Shown: positions 12,437 to 29,100 of the stretch, piece by piece | Layout of the letters: each line of letters opens with the position of its first letter | How positions within the stretch are numbered: position 1 is the first letter of the stretch | Assembly (NCBI GenBank): GCA_019400425.1 | Contig: JAFREE010000111.1 | Span: 1 to 64,000 of the forward strand | Direction: 5' to 3' | DNA: 64,000 nt | Origin: Hymenochaete sp. R1 | Lineage: Eukaryota > Basidiomycota > Agaricomycetes > Hymenochaetales > Hymenochaetaceae | The notes under the pieces: model-generated | What the model saw: the letters and a program-made list of their open reading frames with translations, nothing else | The model's database searches: none | What the model was told of the DNA's origin: nothing | Translations under genes and position numbers: made by a program

Positions 12437-12956
12437 GGACCCGAAACAGATCGCCTCTTCTTCACCAGTACTAGTATTGGTACCACCACTAGTACTAATC
12501 GACGGCTCGACTTTGGCCGCCCTACAAAAACAGTCAGCGACGTGATTAACTCTAAAGTGAACGCATTAACATGAATACAAGTTCAGGCAAACTACTACAG
12601 ACCCTGACTGGGAGTCTGGCGTGCGGAAGGTCGAAGGTATGTATCTTATGTTGGTATTTGAATTATGCCGTTCCAAAATCGCTGAATGTAGGATAGAGCA
12701 GAAGTACAACATGAAAAATAAGACAACAAGAACAGTCGAACTCGCTCCTATGAATGCAAGTGCTTGTGTACGCAGATTTCATGGTCGTGTGTTTGGCACA
12801 CATGCAAGCACGTCCGTCTCACAGGTACGTTGGTCCTCTGCCATTCTTTCTTTGCATTTCTTCTGATCTACAATAATAGGATCACGTTCAGACTCTGCAG
12901 AAAATTACGACAAAGTCTGGCAAGGGTCATACACATGCAATCTTGTGCGATGAATG
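12437..12956 (+). CDS. Doubtful small multi-exon gene
   Basis: An open spliced model exists: ATG at 12437 (MDPKQIASSS...), a donor near 12541, an acceptor at 12585, an exon ending near 12636 (PDWESGVRKVE), an exon from about 12694 to 12822, and a last exon from 12880 to the stop near 12955. Introns have consensus ends and plausible lengths. The last two exons are also open in a second frame that is Cys-rich (CKCLCTQ, SCVWHTCKH). No domain is recognisable in either, so the model may be chance. Confidence 0.22.
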
Positions 12957-15508
<2,552 letters not shown>

Positions 15509-16707
15509 ATTATGTTTGATTAGGCCAGTGCTTTCCTATCGTGGCCTCGAAAATCGGGTAAGGTCTGGCCGCCTCTGCTATTAGTCGGCACGTCGAAGTT
15601 TGGTTTTGTATCTCCTCAATTTGGATCAGTTCTTACGCTAAAAAAAGATGTCAAATTATGTGTTGCATCTCTTTGTTCCAAAATCCCTGTATACAGTGAT
15701 AAGTGTCGTCTCACTGCGCAATACACAAACAGTGGACTCCAAGATTATGGGGATATATGCTCAAGAGATACACTAAGTATAACGGAATGGTAAGCTACAG
15801 GATGACGAGTCGCAAGTGTGCTCTCGTACGCACGACTCGTCTTCTCAACTACATTGAGCCGATTCGGCGATTCCAGGACCAGAGAAGCCGCGCACTGCGT
15901 TGCATTCTTGCAAAGCAAGTGGCGATCGACTTAACAAGCTTAGGCATGGATTGATAAACGGCAAATGTAAGCGACCTTCTTATGCAGAGACAGGACTCGT
16001 TGGCAACAGCCAGACCAACAGTATGAGGTCAACATGAAAACAGGAATCTATCGAGTCCAACAAAAATACACAATCCCATTGTGCAGAAAAATTGTAGGAG
16101 TGTGTATGAAGAACGATCCGTGCGGGGACGCCGTCACTGATACAATAGAAATTGGAATGGAAACAAGTAAAACCATCGCAAAGGGAATCGCAGAGATAAT
16201 GTAAAATAAGGTGAGAATGTTGTTTACCGCACTAGAACTCACAATCTCACCGTAATCATATCTCGAGCTTCCCGCCTGAATGACGTTGTGTTTTGTATCT
16301 CTGTAATTTCACAGACCCTAATAGAAGCGTCGATATTAATGAGAACTTGATTCGGATTGGAAAGTAGAGCTGAGGGCGTACCATGCTGACGAATTTGGAT
16401 GACCAGAACGCACCATGTCAGAACCTGGAGAACACAACATCATGAAACAATTCAAGGCCAGAGCGTCAGCGTCAGTCCAAAGTAGTAGTCTTGACACCAG
16501 TAAGATTTTCGAGGATGCAGGCATGAAATAAGATAAGACAAAAAAGCACATTCAATTAATAAAATAGAACAGGGAAATTCAATGGTAACAAAACACCGAA
16601 AAAGTGTCTAAAATGGACTTTCCATCACAAAGACAACTCGCAAACTTTTCACAACCCCCCCCCCCTCTTCTCCATGCACACACCTCCAATTCATATCAAT
16701 CAATATC
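15509..16707. other. Intergenic between xylanase and transporter 3' ends
   Basis: Convergent 3' flanks. No supported gene; the short hydrophobic minus-strand frame at 16048-16242 and the 56-codon plus-strand frame overlapping it show no family features. A run of ten C occurs near 16657. Confidence 0.45.
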
Positions 16708-19002
16708 CTACAGTCTCCCTTCGCTTTTCTCAACCTTCCCCACCTCTGCCGGTGAGACCTCCACAGCACCTCCCTCCGCCTCATCCAAGCTCTGCCCAGC
16801 CCCGAGCCTCGGATTTCTCAATGCAAGCGCGCACACTAAGAACGGCACGCAGAGACACGCGCCCGTGATACATAGCAGCCTCTGCACTTCCCCGTACGCG
16901 CGGATCATGCCCGCGCGCTCGGGCGTACCGACGGGGTACGATATAACAAAAGTGAGAGGGGCAGAGTAGGCATCGAGTGCGAGGGTGGAGTTGGAAATGT
17001 AGGTGGAAAGTTTCGTGGGGAGGGTGTTTGTCCAGATTGCGCCGGAGACAGCGCTTCCGATGCCGGAGCCAACATAGTAACAGGAGAGATAGAGGGCAGT
17101 GACGAGGGCGACATCTGAGTGGAGCAAAGAAAAGAAAAGGTAGGTCAGGGATCGAGAAGAAAAGAAGGAAGATATCTGGATGGAATGATACTTACGTTCA
17201 TGCTTCGTCGCAGCTTGGACGAGAGCCTGAGCCGCATACGGTGTGAACCCACCCGCGAAACCCAACACTATTTGTCCACCAATTACCCCACTCGTATCCG
17301 CGCCCCCAGAAGCCCCACGGAAACGGACTAGCATACCCATCGCGATGGCGAAGATGCAGACGCCGGCGACGGCGAACCATTTGACGTAGCGGACGAAGCG
17401 GACGATGAGACCGACGACGAGACCGACGAGGACAGAGGTGAAGGAGTAAAGGAAGGAGATGCGGGTTGCGGAGAGAATTGTTTGATCGAAGGCGACGATG
17501 AGGACGGTGTAGAGGTAGCTAGAAAAGAGAAGACGAGGATGTGTTGAGCATAGTTTGCTTCTCGAGTGGGGAAAAAAATAGAAACGCACTCTCCCTGTAG
17601 GTACCAAACACAGTTGAGGAAGACGGCGCAACCAAGACCACCGATGCTGTAAGAGTCATCAGTATACAACGCTCTAGGAATTGCTGTTAAGCTTACATAG
17701 ATCGGTCCTTTACTAAATGAAAGGGTAGAACGGGGTGACTGGCGTATTTAATCTCCCATAGCGCGAAAAGCGGGATTGTTAAGACTCCAATGACGAGCAT
17801 CACGATCACATCCGCATGCCCCCACCGATCGCTCACCCCACTCGCAATCGTCAACGGCAATAAAATCAACGTGAGCACCGCGCAGATCAAGATCAGTCCG
17901 ACGACATCCAAACGCCAGAACAAGTCCGCGAGGAGTGAGATGATCGAGTTGTCGTGGACCTGCATGAGGGTCTGGAGACCAACGAGCTTGTTCTGAGTGC
18001 GAGCTCGTCGGGAGGCGATGAGGAGGCATGCGATGACAGGAAGTGAGAAAACGGGGAGGAGGATGGCGAACATGCCAACGCCCCATTGCCAGGTGCTGTT
18101 GGCAAGCATAGATGAGGTGACATTACCTCCAACCCATGCATTTATCTGGTCGAGATATCAGAGATGAAAAGGATTGACGATGCGAACAAAAAAAACTTAC
18201 AAGATACGGCGTTGCGGGGATGTACGAAAGGAAGAGACGGCTCCGAAGACTGGTCACATCGGCGATGATAACCTCTACGAGGAGTTGGATTCCCGTCAAA
18301 CCGACCTGATACAAAATCTGATAACGCCGACGAAATCAAGATAGCAGATGGAGATGTGGGGTAGAATGGCATCTTATCAGATGAGAATGAAGTCACATCC
18401 GAGAAAGATAAACTCACCGCTCCTCCCGAGAACGACTGAACTTCGTGCGAGGACGCTTCGATGATCGTTCCTTTCCAACACAAAACAATTCAATCTAAAC
18501 TCCCGGAAGAATAAAATAATATGCGCACCAACAACATAAAGAACTACGGAAAACACCAGCAACTCGATACGCCCAAACACGTCGGCTACGCGTGCGAATG
18601 CAGGCTGGGCTGCAGCTGCCACGATTGAGCGTACAGTAGCTACTGTGGCCAGCAACGAGTGCGTCGCATAGCTGTTCGTCGCCGTTGCCTGGAATGTCAA
18701 ACGGACGCTCCCATCTACAAGCCGCGTGCCATCATTAGCGTCTGCGTGCACCGGCGCTTATCAATAGAAGAAGAAAAGAACTCACCAAGACCGTAGACGT
18801 AGGAAAGGAAGAAGATGCTGATGAAGAGGGCCGTTTTGAGGGGGAGGTCAATGGTGGATGCGATGGCGTCTATGCGTTGTACACCGGGGCTCTGGACGAT
18901 GGCCTTGCCTGATAGGGCGCGTCCATGTCCATGACCATTTCCAGCCTTGAGCCCATCGTTTGTGCTCCGCACGCTATTCGTGTCGTCGTACTTGCTCGTC
19001 AT
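16708..19002 (-). CDS. MFS siderophore-iron transporter, 611 aa
   Basis: Plasma-membrane permease of the fungal siderophore transporter (ARN/SIT/MirB) group, expected to import ferric siderophores by proton symport. Eight exons on the minus strand: 19002-18786, 18741-18529, 18470-18418, 18317-18201, 18145-17697, 17646-17590, 17518-17196 and 17114-16708; the sum is an intact frame. The N-terminal cytosolic stretch ends in [10 protein letters not shown], typical of this group. Then follow about 14 membrane segments, with [20 protein letters not shown], the [10 protein letters not shown] loop, [29 protein letters not shown], and late [18 protein letters not shown] with a substrate-exit loop before the last helix. 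No NRPS or other siderophore biosynthesis gene is nearby, so it may take up foreign siderophores. Substrate cannot be told from sequence. Confidence 0.88.
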
Positions 19003-20925
19003 TTCAAATTCGCAATCTCCGTGAACCCAGAACGAGACGATAGGACTGAACGGAGAAAGACAGGGCAAGAGATGACGATGATGGGAAGAAGGAGAGGGGG
19101 TGAAAAAGTGCGAGGTCCTGGTGGTCATCTTATCGCTTTATTATCTGATTTGTTCTCGTTGATCTGATAAAAATTTCATCATCGGCCTTGCTCCGACGTA
19201 AAAACATCTCATCTTATCGTCGGCCCCGAAGCGTTCCAACGCTCGTCAGGAACACCCGCTGCGCAGTCGAGTCGCGCAAAAAGAAAAGAGGAGAAAGACC
19301 AGAGGTAAACCCGCCTCCTTCGAGCGGTCTGGTTCTCTCGAAAGAGATCCAAAGGCGTCCAGCTTCGTCACGAGGAAAACCACGGTCGAATTTCAAAATT
19401 TCAGCTTCCTCTCCGCGCGGAGCGCAAGAAAGTTGAACGCACGTACCACATGGACAAGTTGCCAGCTGTACGATATCTGAATACAGTGCCAAAGCCTCCT
19501 CTCTCCGTAGCCCATCATCTCCGTCTCTCATGCTCATGCCGACGCATCGTGTCCTCGTCGCCTAATTCCGTTCACGAGCATCTTTTCGCCCGTATTAAAT
19601 CAAGACTACGAACGAACCAGAACCGAAACGGTGAAAGTCAAAAGAACTTTATCTATGTTCGCTGCGTCCCTGGGTCGGCAGATGGGCATTTTTCGTTCGT
19701 TATTGAAAACCTGTCGACCTGGTGCCTCAGGTGAGTTCGCTCGACGCGCGTGGTGTCGCACTAATATTGGGTTCGATACAATGAAGAAGAAGTGATGATT
19801 GATTGGGTCGATCTTAGGAATTGACTGGAATTGAATGTGTGCGTGCGAGCGTGAGGTCCAAAAGCCTGTCATCCCTGTCGAGACATCAGACAAAGTTTGA
19901 AAGTGCACAGAGCGAGCAAACGGAAGGATTCGGGATGATGTAACACAATTACGCCGCGTTCGCACCCGACAGAAAACTATTATTTAGCGATATTTGGTAT
20001 TTGACCACGGTTCGGTACTCAGAACACGCAGAGATCTTCAAGAAGCAACGTAAAAAACCATCGTTATCGTTGAGTTCTGCGTTAATCTAATCTAACTCTA
20101 GAGCTGGGCGTCCTAATCATTTAGTTCATACGCGTAAAGGCATCAAGAAAGTATAAGACGGTCAAATCTTCGAGGGTTTTCGAGAGGTAAGCGAGGGGAA
20201 CCGTAAAGGGGGGGAAAGGATTGGGGGTCCATATAATGAATTAGAATAAATCGAGAATGAGAACTGATTGAGCGCTACATTATTGTGGAATAGAAGTTTT
20301 GAGGCAAAGGAACTTGGAGGGGACCATAGCGAGAGAGACAACACTTGGATGGCTCTCAAAAAAAAAAGGATCAATTCGAAGGACGATAAGGAGTTTGAAA
20401 AAAGAGCACAATGAAAGGCAGAAAGAGTTCGAAAGAGTTTGGTGTAACCGGCTAAAAAAACTTACAACAACGCTAGACAGCACTTGCCCAACATTACAAG
20501 GGAATTCCCGTAGGTACATTGAGCATATGGAGAGTGACCATAAAACTGGATAGAGCGGGAATACGCAGCACTTAAATGCGCTCATGAAGAACTCACTTCG
20601 CAGTATATGCACTAGCGTGCTTTGTAGAGAAAAGCGGCGAGAACGTAGTTGAAAGTGAATGGGAGTGAGGACGTCCCCCAGTTCCTCGACTTCTAGTTGC
20701 ATGAGTTGGTTCGGACGTGATAGAGATGCGGCGGCTGATAGCGAATGACAGAGATGGACGAGGTGAAGGGTCAGTGGATGTGCTCTGAGAATTGTTATTA
20801 CATCCGGGTTTCAAGGGGGTATCAATCGAACTTCGGGCTGCATGTGGTGCGGGTGCAGTGAAGGACGAAAGACTTGAACCGATGTCAACACTTGAGCTAA
20901 AAATGGCTTCAGCATATGCACAAGT
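19003..20925. other. Intergenic, presumed transporter promoter
   Basis: No supported gene. Several GATA motifs (for example TTATC/GATAAG at 19128-19175 and 19205-19220) lie within 220 bp upstream of the transporter ATG. GATA factors repress siderophore genes in other fungi, but GATA sites are short and common, so a link is only suggestive. Open frames at 19188-19734 and 20280-20702 show no features. Confidence 0.4.
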
Positions 20926-23148
20926 TTACAATGATAGGACTAACCTTCGCCCTCGACGGATAGCCTCACGCGTACGAAGAGGCGCCAATGAGGATAGACA
21001 CGTACGAAAAGCGCGTCTAAAATCCCAACGATTCTTCGTCTCTTCACATTTTTGTTTCTCCATGGATAAAAGAAATTGGCCTGCCTTCGCCACGGCTTCC
21101 TCAAAGATCTCCGTCGCCCTCCCTGACTGTGCAATACCTTCTTCAGCGTCGTTCCATTCCCATTCATGAATCTTCATAATTTGCCTAGCATGCTCCTCGA
21201 GCCACAGGGGAGGACCGTTCAATTTCACTCCTTGCCCCTCACTGCAGGATGTGCTACCCTCATGGTAGCCAGAGTCGAGTCGCTTTCGAGTATAGAAAAG
21301 GGGCTTTGGAGGTACGAGCACCTGAGAATGCCCAATTCCACCCAAGTCAACATGGTGATTGAACTCGTACATAATACCCGTCATTCTTGACTTTTCAGCA
21401 ATGTCTCGCGAAATAGGGACGCGGACGGCATCGTAGGCCCGTAGGGCATCAGGAACGGTCTCTCGAGTGAGATGCGGGTGGGACAGAAGTGAAGCTAAAA
21501 CGTGCGCGTCCTGTATATTTAAAAAGTTTAGCCTGTCACTGGAAAAGTAAGAACGGTTTTACTGACCTCAATTGCCTGGCCCCCTCCCGCGCCCTGATGT
21601 GGAGTCATTGCATGCGCCTGAAGGGCACTCAGATCACAAACTAGAAAGCTTATGCGAGAAACTCACGGCATCACCCAACAATGAGACGTGCCCATCTGGG
21701 TCAGAAAAGGTGGGCAACGGTCCGACGGTGTGAATAGCCCAAAGAAGAGGCTTTGCAGCAAGCTGAGTCAAGCGTTGACTTCCATCAGCTCTGAGAATTA
21801 CTTACGCCAAGTAAAATGCTTACCCCCAATAATACCTGGACTTCATCTTCCCAACCTCGAAAGGATTGAACTAGATCTGTCTGATCTCCATGGCGAGTCC
21901 ATGGTCCTTCGAACTTAGTGCCCTCTTTCGAAGGATCGGAAATGAATGCGACCAGGTTGACCATTCGACCGGACGCAGTAGTAATGGGGAATGCAATAAC
22001 ATGCTTTGAAGCTCCAAAATACTAAATTGGAACTCTGTCACTTTGTGATGATGATAATGGAGACAACCAGATCCTACCACAACAGGGCCCAGCGAAGCTC
22101 TATGAGATGGCGACTTTCCCTCGAGAGCTTCAAGCGGAATCAAGTATCGATAAACAAGCGTACCACTCCACACTGGCTCGATCAGAGTTAAAGATTGTCG
22201 AACCGAAGACGACGCGAATTTATCTTTCAAAAAGAGGCGCTTAAAGAGACATCTTCGAGTTGGACTATGAATGCCGTCTGCTCCGATAAGAATGTCTGTT
22301 AGTGCTGTCGTACCATCGTCGAACGCGAGCTTGACCTCTGGCGACGATAACGTGCTGAAAACGGTGGATGTTGTGAGCGATAATTTGACATGAAAGTAAG
22401 AAGCGAGATACCCACTTATGTGAATCCACATAAGCATATGACGCAAGACGCTTGTTAAACTCAGTCCGTGTGTTCTTCAAAGCATGAGTAGCCAGTGCCT
22501 GCTGGAATTCAGCACGGTGCAAGGTGAGAACACCAACTAGGATCGCATACAGTCAGTGATTAAGAAGAAACCAGGCTTGGGTACATACATGGCACGTTCA
22601 TGGTATGAAAGGACATCCCTTCTGTGCAGTCATCGCTCTTTCGGAATTCAAATGCTTTACCTGAAAACATGGATTTGGTTAGAGCCGTATATATGCACTC
22701 TGGAGGAGAACGTACGAGGCGCCAAGGACATATCTCGGCCTTCCGGGGCAATCCGCGCTAGTTTCCTCACCAATGCGTTCATCCCTGCATGCTCTGGAAG
22801 TACTTCCCCGTCATCATCGAATGGATACGAAGACAGAATTTCCCAAGTTCGTAACCACACACCGACACCTGCACCGAGCTCCGTAAGGGACGGTGCGGCT
22901 TCGTAGATAGTCACGTCGAGGTCTGGACCACAAGAGGCATCATTGCGAGCTGGCTTGCGTTTGTTAGATGACGCTGCGAGGAACGTCGCCAAGGCAAGGC
23001 CACCAATGCCACCTCCGCTAGAGTAAGTTGCGAGTTAATGTCCGCCTGAAACTGGTCACGATGTAACGTACACAATCGCAATCCGTATCGGAGATGAAGA
23101 ATTGGACGAGGATTGAAGTTGTGAACAAATCTCGGGTATGCCACCTTG
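20926..23148 (-). CDS. FAD-dependent monooxygenase (salicylate hydroxylase-like), start unresolved
   Basis: Class A flavoprotein monooxygenase expected to hydroxylate an aromatic or similar substrate with NAD(P)H and O2. Exons on the minus strand: up to 23072, 23017-22716, 22660-22589, 22536-22416, 22354-22078, 22021-21824, 21762-21667, 21617-21567 and 21510-20926. Motifs in order: IAIVGGGIGGLALATF (dinucleotide-binding GxGxxG), TIYEAAPSLTELGAGVG, LHRAEFQQAL, GADGIHSPTRR (DG motif), then DGHVSLLGDAAHAMTPHQGA (GD motif binding FAD ribityl) and GGGQAIED. The C-terminus is rich in charged residues (EEHARQIMKIHEWEWNDAEE). The frame before IAIV is open back to a stop at about 23165 and contains no ATG. 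The start therefore lies in an unseen 5' exon, or the 5' end is damaged. Confidence 0.82.
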
Positions 23149-26100
23149 TAAAGCGCAAGAGCTTCAGCTTAAAGCACGAACAGAAATTATTTTGAGACTC
23201 GCTGCTTGATTCGACGCGCGCTGTAGAAGTTGCAGCACGACCATCCATTTTGCTGTCGTCGTCACCCTCGAAAACGTCGTCCGGTGCGGCTAATGAGAGA
23301 TAAATTGTTGTTGAAACGAGATTCAAGGTAGACAAGACGGTGGAAGAAAGGAGAGATGTTTTTTATTCGTGCTCGGTCGATGAAGGAGTCGACCGACGAT
23401 ATCGAGCTTAAGTTCCAGTCGGTCCAAACCAGAATCCCCATATGTTCGTCCTTCCTATCCATAAAACCATATGGTCATCGCAAGGGCCAGCTTCATTAGC
23501 ACAGAACTGGTTTATTCGCCCCTCTAAGATTGAGCTGAAATTTTACGGGATGCGTCGTGTTCCTCGGTACAACCACGACTTGGCTTCGGGCAGAGTCAAA
23601 CGCCTGCATCGCCAGGATGAACGAAACACATACTCGCTCGAGAGAATGATGGCATTCACATGGGACAGGCCGCAAATGGGCTATGTCGTTGTTTTTTCCG
23701 ATTGATTGCAAGCTACAGAGTGTTTGTCGTCATCATCGACGTTGTTGAGGGAGGATGAAAGACAAGGTTAAGGTATTGCTCGGCTGAGGATCTTTCGTAC
23801 GCGCCGTGCCGCGCACGGCCGCTGGCTGCCGCCACAAAGCCTTTTCGGCAATCGAAAGCGCGTCGGACTCCGCACTCACTCAGCTTCACGATCCGATCTC
23901 AATCCTTGCGGTCGTGCTAAGCCGCAAGCGTTCATTTCAGGGGTCACTAAAGTGACTAAAGTATAGCATCAAATGGCAGCCCGAAACTTTAGATTTGGAG
24001 TTCAACAATCCAATGGACAGACGACTTGAACGAGGCTGCCTCGCTTTGAGAATCGCTGCGATGGTTGCAGGTAAACCTGATTCTTGATTTGTACGAGATC
24101 TTTCGCAAAGAAAATGATCGAGAATCAATAGGCCAGCCCGCTTACATGTGTACTATCTGTATGCAGAGGCGGATCCAGATTTTAATGGTCACCTTTATGT
24201 ACATGCAGCCCCGATAGCAAGCAACACACGATCGCATCATACTTATACTCATCAGCAGGTCATCTGAGCTACATAAAGGCGCACCGGTCATCTGTTGCAT
24301 CCAGTACATCTCGAAGAATTCAGACCCTTCCCTTTGATCAGTATAAGGAAAAGTTGAACTATGCCGTCAATCCGCATGTTCTTTTCATCTACGCTGGGGT
24401 CTGAGACACTTTAGTGTAGATAGATGACGAAAGAACCACTCATATTACGAACTCTGACCGCGTTTAGTACGCACCAGTATATATGGACGCTGTCTGGTGA
24501 TGCGCTCCGACTCTTCGATCCAGAACCCCGTGAATGCATTAGCACCAGAGAACGCAACACAGCCCTTCCGTATACGTACTACTTTCGTTCTTCTGCGGAG
24601 GTATGTAGTGATCAATCGAAGAAGACTCAAAACGTTAGTTCTGTAGCCTCGAAAACGGCGCCAAAAGATAATCACACCTAGAGCTCCCAAGGCGTCATGA
24701 TGCCGGTTCATTCCTTGTCATCGACATCCGGTCGGCGCCAATACGAGCGTCAAAGCGGGATACGGAAGAATAAATCAGAAGAGTAACTGGGCCGAAAGCA
24801 CTGAAACCTCAAGGCGCAGAACTCGTGTTGTTCAAGCAGGAGTGATAGTGATGGGGTTGGAGAAGAAGAGGCAAAACAGTCTTCCCGCCGGGAAAGGATC
24901 ATCGTAAGGAGCTTCGGTCCGATCCTGAGCGATTGATCGGCACTCGTGGCCGGAGAAAACAATTCATACCATAAACAGCAAGAAGCCGTAAGCAGAAGTC
25001 CAGGTCGGAGAGCCAATAAGGCGGACTGGGTCTCGGCTCGGCTCGGTAGCTCGGCGGAGTCCGGAGAGAGCACACCAGATCCGATAAGTCAAAGTTGGAG
25101 CCAACGGAGACTACACTGGGTCTAAGATAATCAGATTATACTCAGACTGACGCCAAGGCATAGACCGAATGCTCGTGATAGTATTGCGTAGTTGGTGCTA
25201 GGACCCGGATTGAACAGAGGGAAGTATTTCAATTGCCGAGACAAGTTCGGTTCGAGCCGCCGTGAAACCAGCGTAGATGACCTCATACAGTGCTTTAGAG
25301 CAATAGGCTAAGACCGCAGGGCGCCGGGAGCTTTGTATATTACCCGAAGCCAATTCTCTCGATTTGGTCGAGAGCGTTTGTGGAGGACTAGGTTGAGAAT
25401 AGTCCGCAAAATATAGAAATCTTAGCTCAAGGAACGCCCCCCCCCCCCTCTTTCGCGGAGCCATCTTCGTATCATTCCCGTGGTCAAGTGGATGTCACCA
25501 TATTACGGACCCCATTTGTTCATAGAGCGCTTATATGGTGAATCATGTACGAGAGCTCGAAATCCTTGCGCCACTCCGCAGTAAATATGAGAAACCGAAG
25601 ACGTCCCATGCTCTTTACTTCGCTTGGACAAGCTATAGAAATGTCAAAGGCAAAAGATATAGTAATTCGAGCAAAATATGGCGAGATCTCGGGTAGCTTA
25701 CCGATATTTTCTTTCACGGTTGACTTGCGTACGAGATCCCGACGCAAGCAGGTCCTGCTTGGTAAATTGACAGATAGAGAGGACGCAGCCTAAAAGTTCC
25801 ACACATTCCAACGCCCTACCTACCGAATAAGTTGCACTGAAGGCCGAAGAGGATCGACTCGATCAATGATTGACAGCACTAAGCATATCCGGGAAGTCAC
25901 ACTCACCGAACAAATAGACACCAAACTCCTTTTGTCTCAAAAGTACCGTCCATTTACGGCACTTTGAATGCATGTATCCTCCGCAGCTCGTTACCAACTG
26001 ACAAAAGGAAGTGTCCACTGTATTTGTCAAGGATATTGGAGGGAAGAGGCTGAGATGAAATGAAGATAACGATAAGCAGGGCAAGAACGGTCGAGGTTGT

Positions 26101-29100
26101 ATCTCAATCCCGGTCCCAGTGTTGAGGTCTAGACTTTCGATGCACTGGGACAAGACAGCAACTTGAATGCCAGTTCAGATGAAACAAAATTTGAACCTAG
26201 AGCAACTGAGAGGTATTCTTGTAGATGTACGAAGAGGTGGTCGAAGTCTCCGAGCAGCCGCGCCTCGCTCAAAAATACCATACAAGTGCAAAGGTTCTCA
26301 AACCACGGTGATTTGCGAGCCATTACTTACTTCCGGGACATACAATTCCCCCACCGGAACGTAAGAATCGAGCATCAGCATCAAGGGAAATTGGGACTGG
26401 CACATGCCTATCAACATGTGGCTGGAGGGGCTGAAATTTTGGCATGATTTTCCGCAGTTGAGCACAACATGAGGAAGAGAGGGGTTGTACTTGAAGTAGA
26501 AGTCGTTATGCTGGCAATAAGCTCAAGCCGGGTCTCTCTAAAAGGAGAAAGACGCGAATCGAGCTATCGAGCGTGAAGATAATGACATTCTTATTTATCT
26601 TTCGGGAATTATACCCCTGGAGTTTTGTGGTCAGAAGCGTCCAAGAGAGCAAAGGTAGGATGCATGCAAAGCTTGAGGACGAAAACCTTGAGATAAACGA
26701 TGCAGATATGTCCTACCTTGTTTCCGAAGCCTCCGAAGTATTCCCGCCAGACGATGCCTGCAAGATAGAAGGTTTCAAAATCAGGTTCGCAACGTGACAG
26801 CTTTAAAGCGAAAGAATGCACACCTTTACAGAATCCGACGAATGTGTCGCGAGAAAATGTGGCCGTTTCTGGATCTCGACGGCTCTAATCACGCGTAAAT
26901 TTCAAATATAACTGGCCACGCATCAGGACGCCTAAATAATCCCCATTGTGATCGGACTCGAAATATATGCCATGATATTGCTATTAATCTCTGATAGCCT
27001 TTTAGAAATTCGCCGGGTTTAGCGTGCTTAAGATTCGGAAAGTGTATTGCAATTGACTTACCGCGATTTCCGCTTGCGTACTTTTTGGCCCGGGAATGCG
27101 TAGATTACCAAAGCTTAGAGACGAAGACAAAGTACATCATTCATTTGCTTTTTGGCTCCCAAATTGAATACACCGTGTTCCGTCCTCGACGCGCCATCAC
27201 TTGGGAGGGGTGTGAAGACAGTGGGCGCGAGGGAAGGATGGACATGATAGAGATAGATACTGGCTTGACAGCTTGGGAGAAGCTTGATACCGAGGATGGA
27301 AGAAGACGTGTTCGCCAAGGAAGTTGCTATGAGCGCTGCGCGAGAAGATACAGCAAATTTGATATTCATAGCGCTGACCCATGAGGTGTACACGGTAATA
27401 ATCTTCCACGGTTCCCTTCCGCTCACCGCCGAGCTGGGCATGCCTTGAAATTGTTACTTGGTTAGCACTGGCGAGAGCTCCAGTGGAGACAAATACGTTC
27501 AATATATTTGATTTTCGTCAAGATTGATGTCGACAAAGTCGCCAAAGTGGTTTGTTCTCGCCGACGGGGGAGACGGACAAAAGTGCCTGGGTGTTGAAAG
27601 AAAGGACTTAATCGCCAATGTTACCGACGAATTGGAAGAGGAAAGTCACAACTTGATAGATAACCCAGAAAAGGGGTAAGTCTTCCCGAATAACCGACTA
27701 AAGTAATGGGTTTATGTGAAGCATGTTCATGCAGGTGAAACCAGCTTTGATACTAATGATGTTCCCGGGCCCGGATTCTTCAATTGTATGTTAAAGTAGT
27801 ATTCCATCTTCCATGAACCACTCACAATGAGACTGATGTCGACGAGCGCATCGCTCGCTTTTCTAGTCCCTTTAACCCCGCAAGGTACACGTAGTACCAC
27901 ACACCCGTTGAGTCCAAGATCATCTGATACACTGAGGATGCGAAACTTCGAAATCGATCTAAAAGGCGTGAGTAGCAGACAGCGTCAAGATCAGACTAAA
28001 AGACGACGCCAGCGCACCTCAGTAACTCTATCATGTTTGTTTCTATTCATCTCATTCACTCTGGTCACTTTGATTGTACATCGCTCAAGCTTTCGAGCCT
28101 GAGATATGAAATGAAACGCGCAACGCACGGGCATACCGAAAAACACGTCCATGGCTCTTGCCGAAGCTCAGCCAATAGTTACCACCGAGGACGAATTCTG
28201 ATATAGCCAGCGAACGATACCTGCGACACTATCGCCGGCGAGTACGGATGATTTCCCTCATCATCCTTCTCGCCATCTGCTTCGTATTGACGCAAAGTCA
28301 TCTCTAATGAACCTAGTCGTAGAAATGGCGAGCCGCTGCTCCGATGCTGGCGCAATGAACACGAGAAGTAAGTCTTCTTCTACTTCTTGAGATATCGACC
28401 CTTGTGCGGAAAAAGAACGCGTGAGCAGTAAAAAGTGAAATTTCGATACCTCAGACGCCGTCTAGTCGCGTACCTTGCGTTCACCCGTGCTCCCTCGTCC
28501 ACGTTCATCCTATCAAAAGGCTTTCGTTGTCTTTGTATTGTTGTTCACCAGCCCCGATAAGGCAATTAGGATCATTGACTGGTGATTGGTCGAATGTATT
28601 CGCAAGTGGCGCATCAACCGTATCGAGATAGCAGGGATGGTTTGGACGGAAGCATTTGGAACCTTTGCGCTATGAGTTGTATTTTTGTTTTTGCAATTGA
28701 ATCGATCTTCAGCGCCAGCGCTAGCACCGCCAGGATAGACGAAGCTCGAAAGGCAAGAAGCCACAAGTTGACTTCCCGCAATCACTCGCCCATTTCCGCC
28801 CGCCCAGACTACGCAGATAAACGCACGTCTGCTCCCAGATACCCTCAACCACGCTCGCTTCCATTTTACCGTTCGTCCCGTCTCGTTTCGTCCCGGATCC
28901 ACCCGCTTCTCTCGCCAGAAAGCAACCCTCGTTCCTTGTTCATTGGTGCTGAGCGTTGACGAATTTGACATTTGGACAGGTGGGGTGAACAGCGTAACGT
29001 GAAGAGAAGGCCAAGAGCGATGTACCGCTCTCGTCCGGGACGGGTAAGTTAAATTTGGAATTTCAAAGTGTTATCAAACTTAGCGAATTGATATTGAAAA

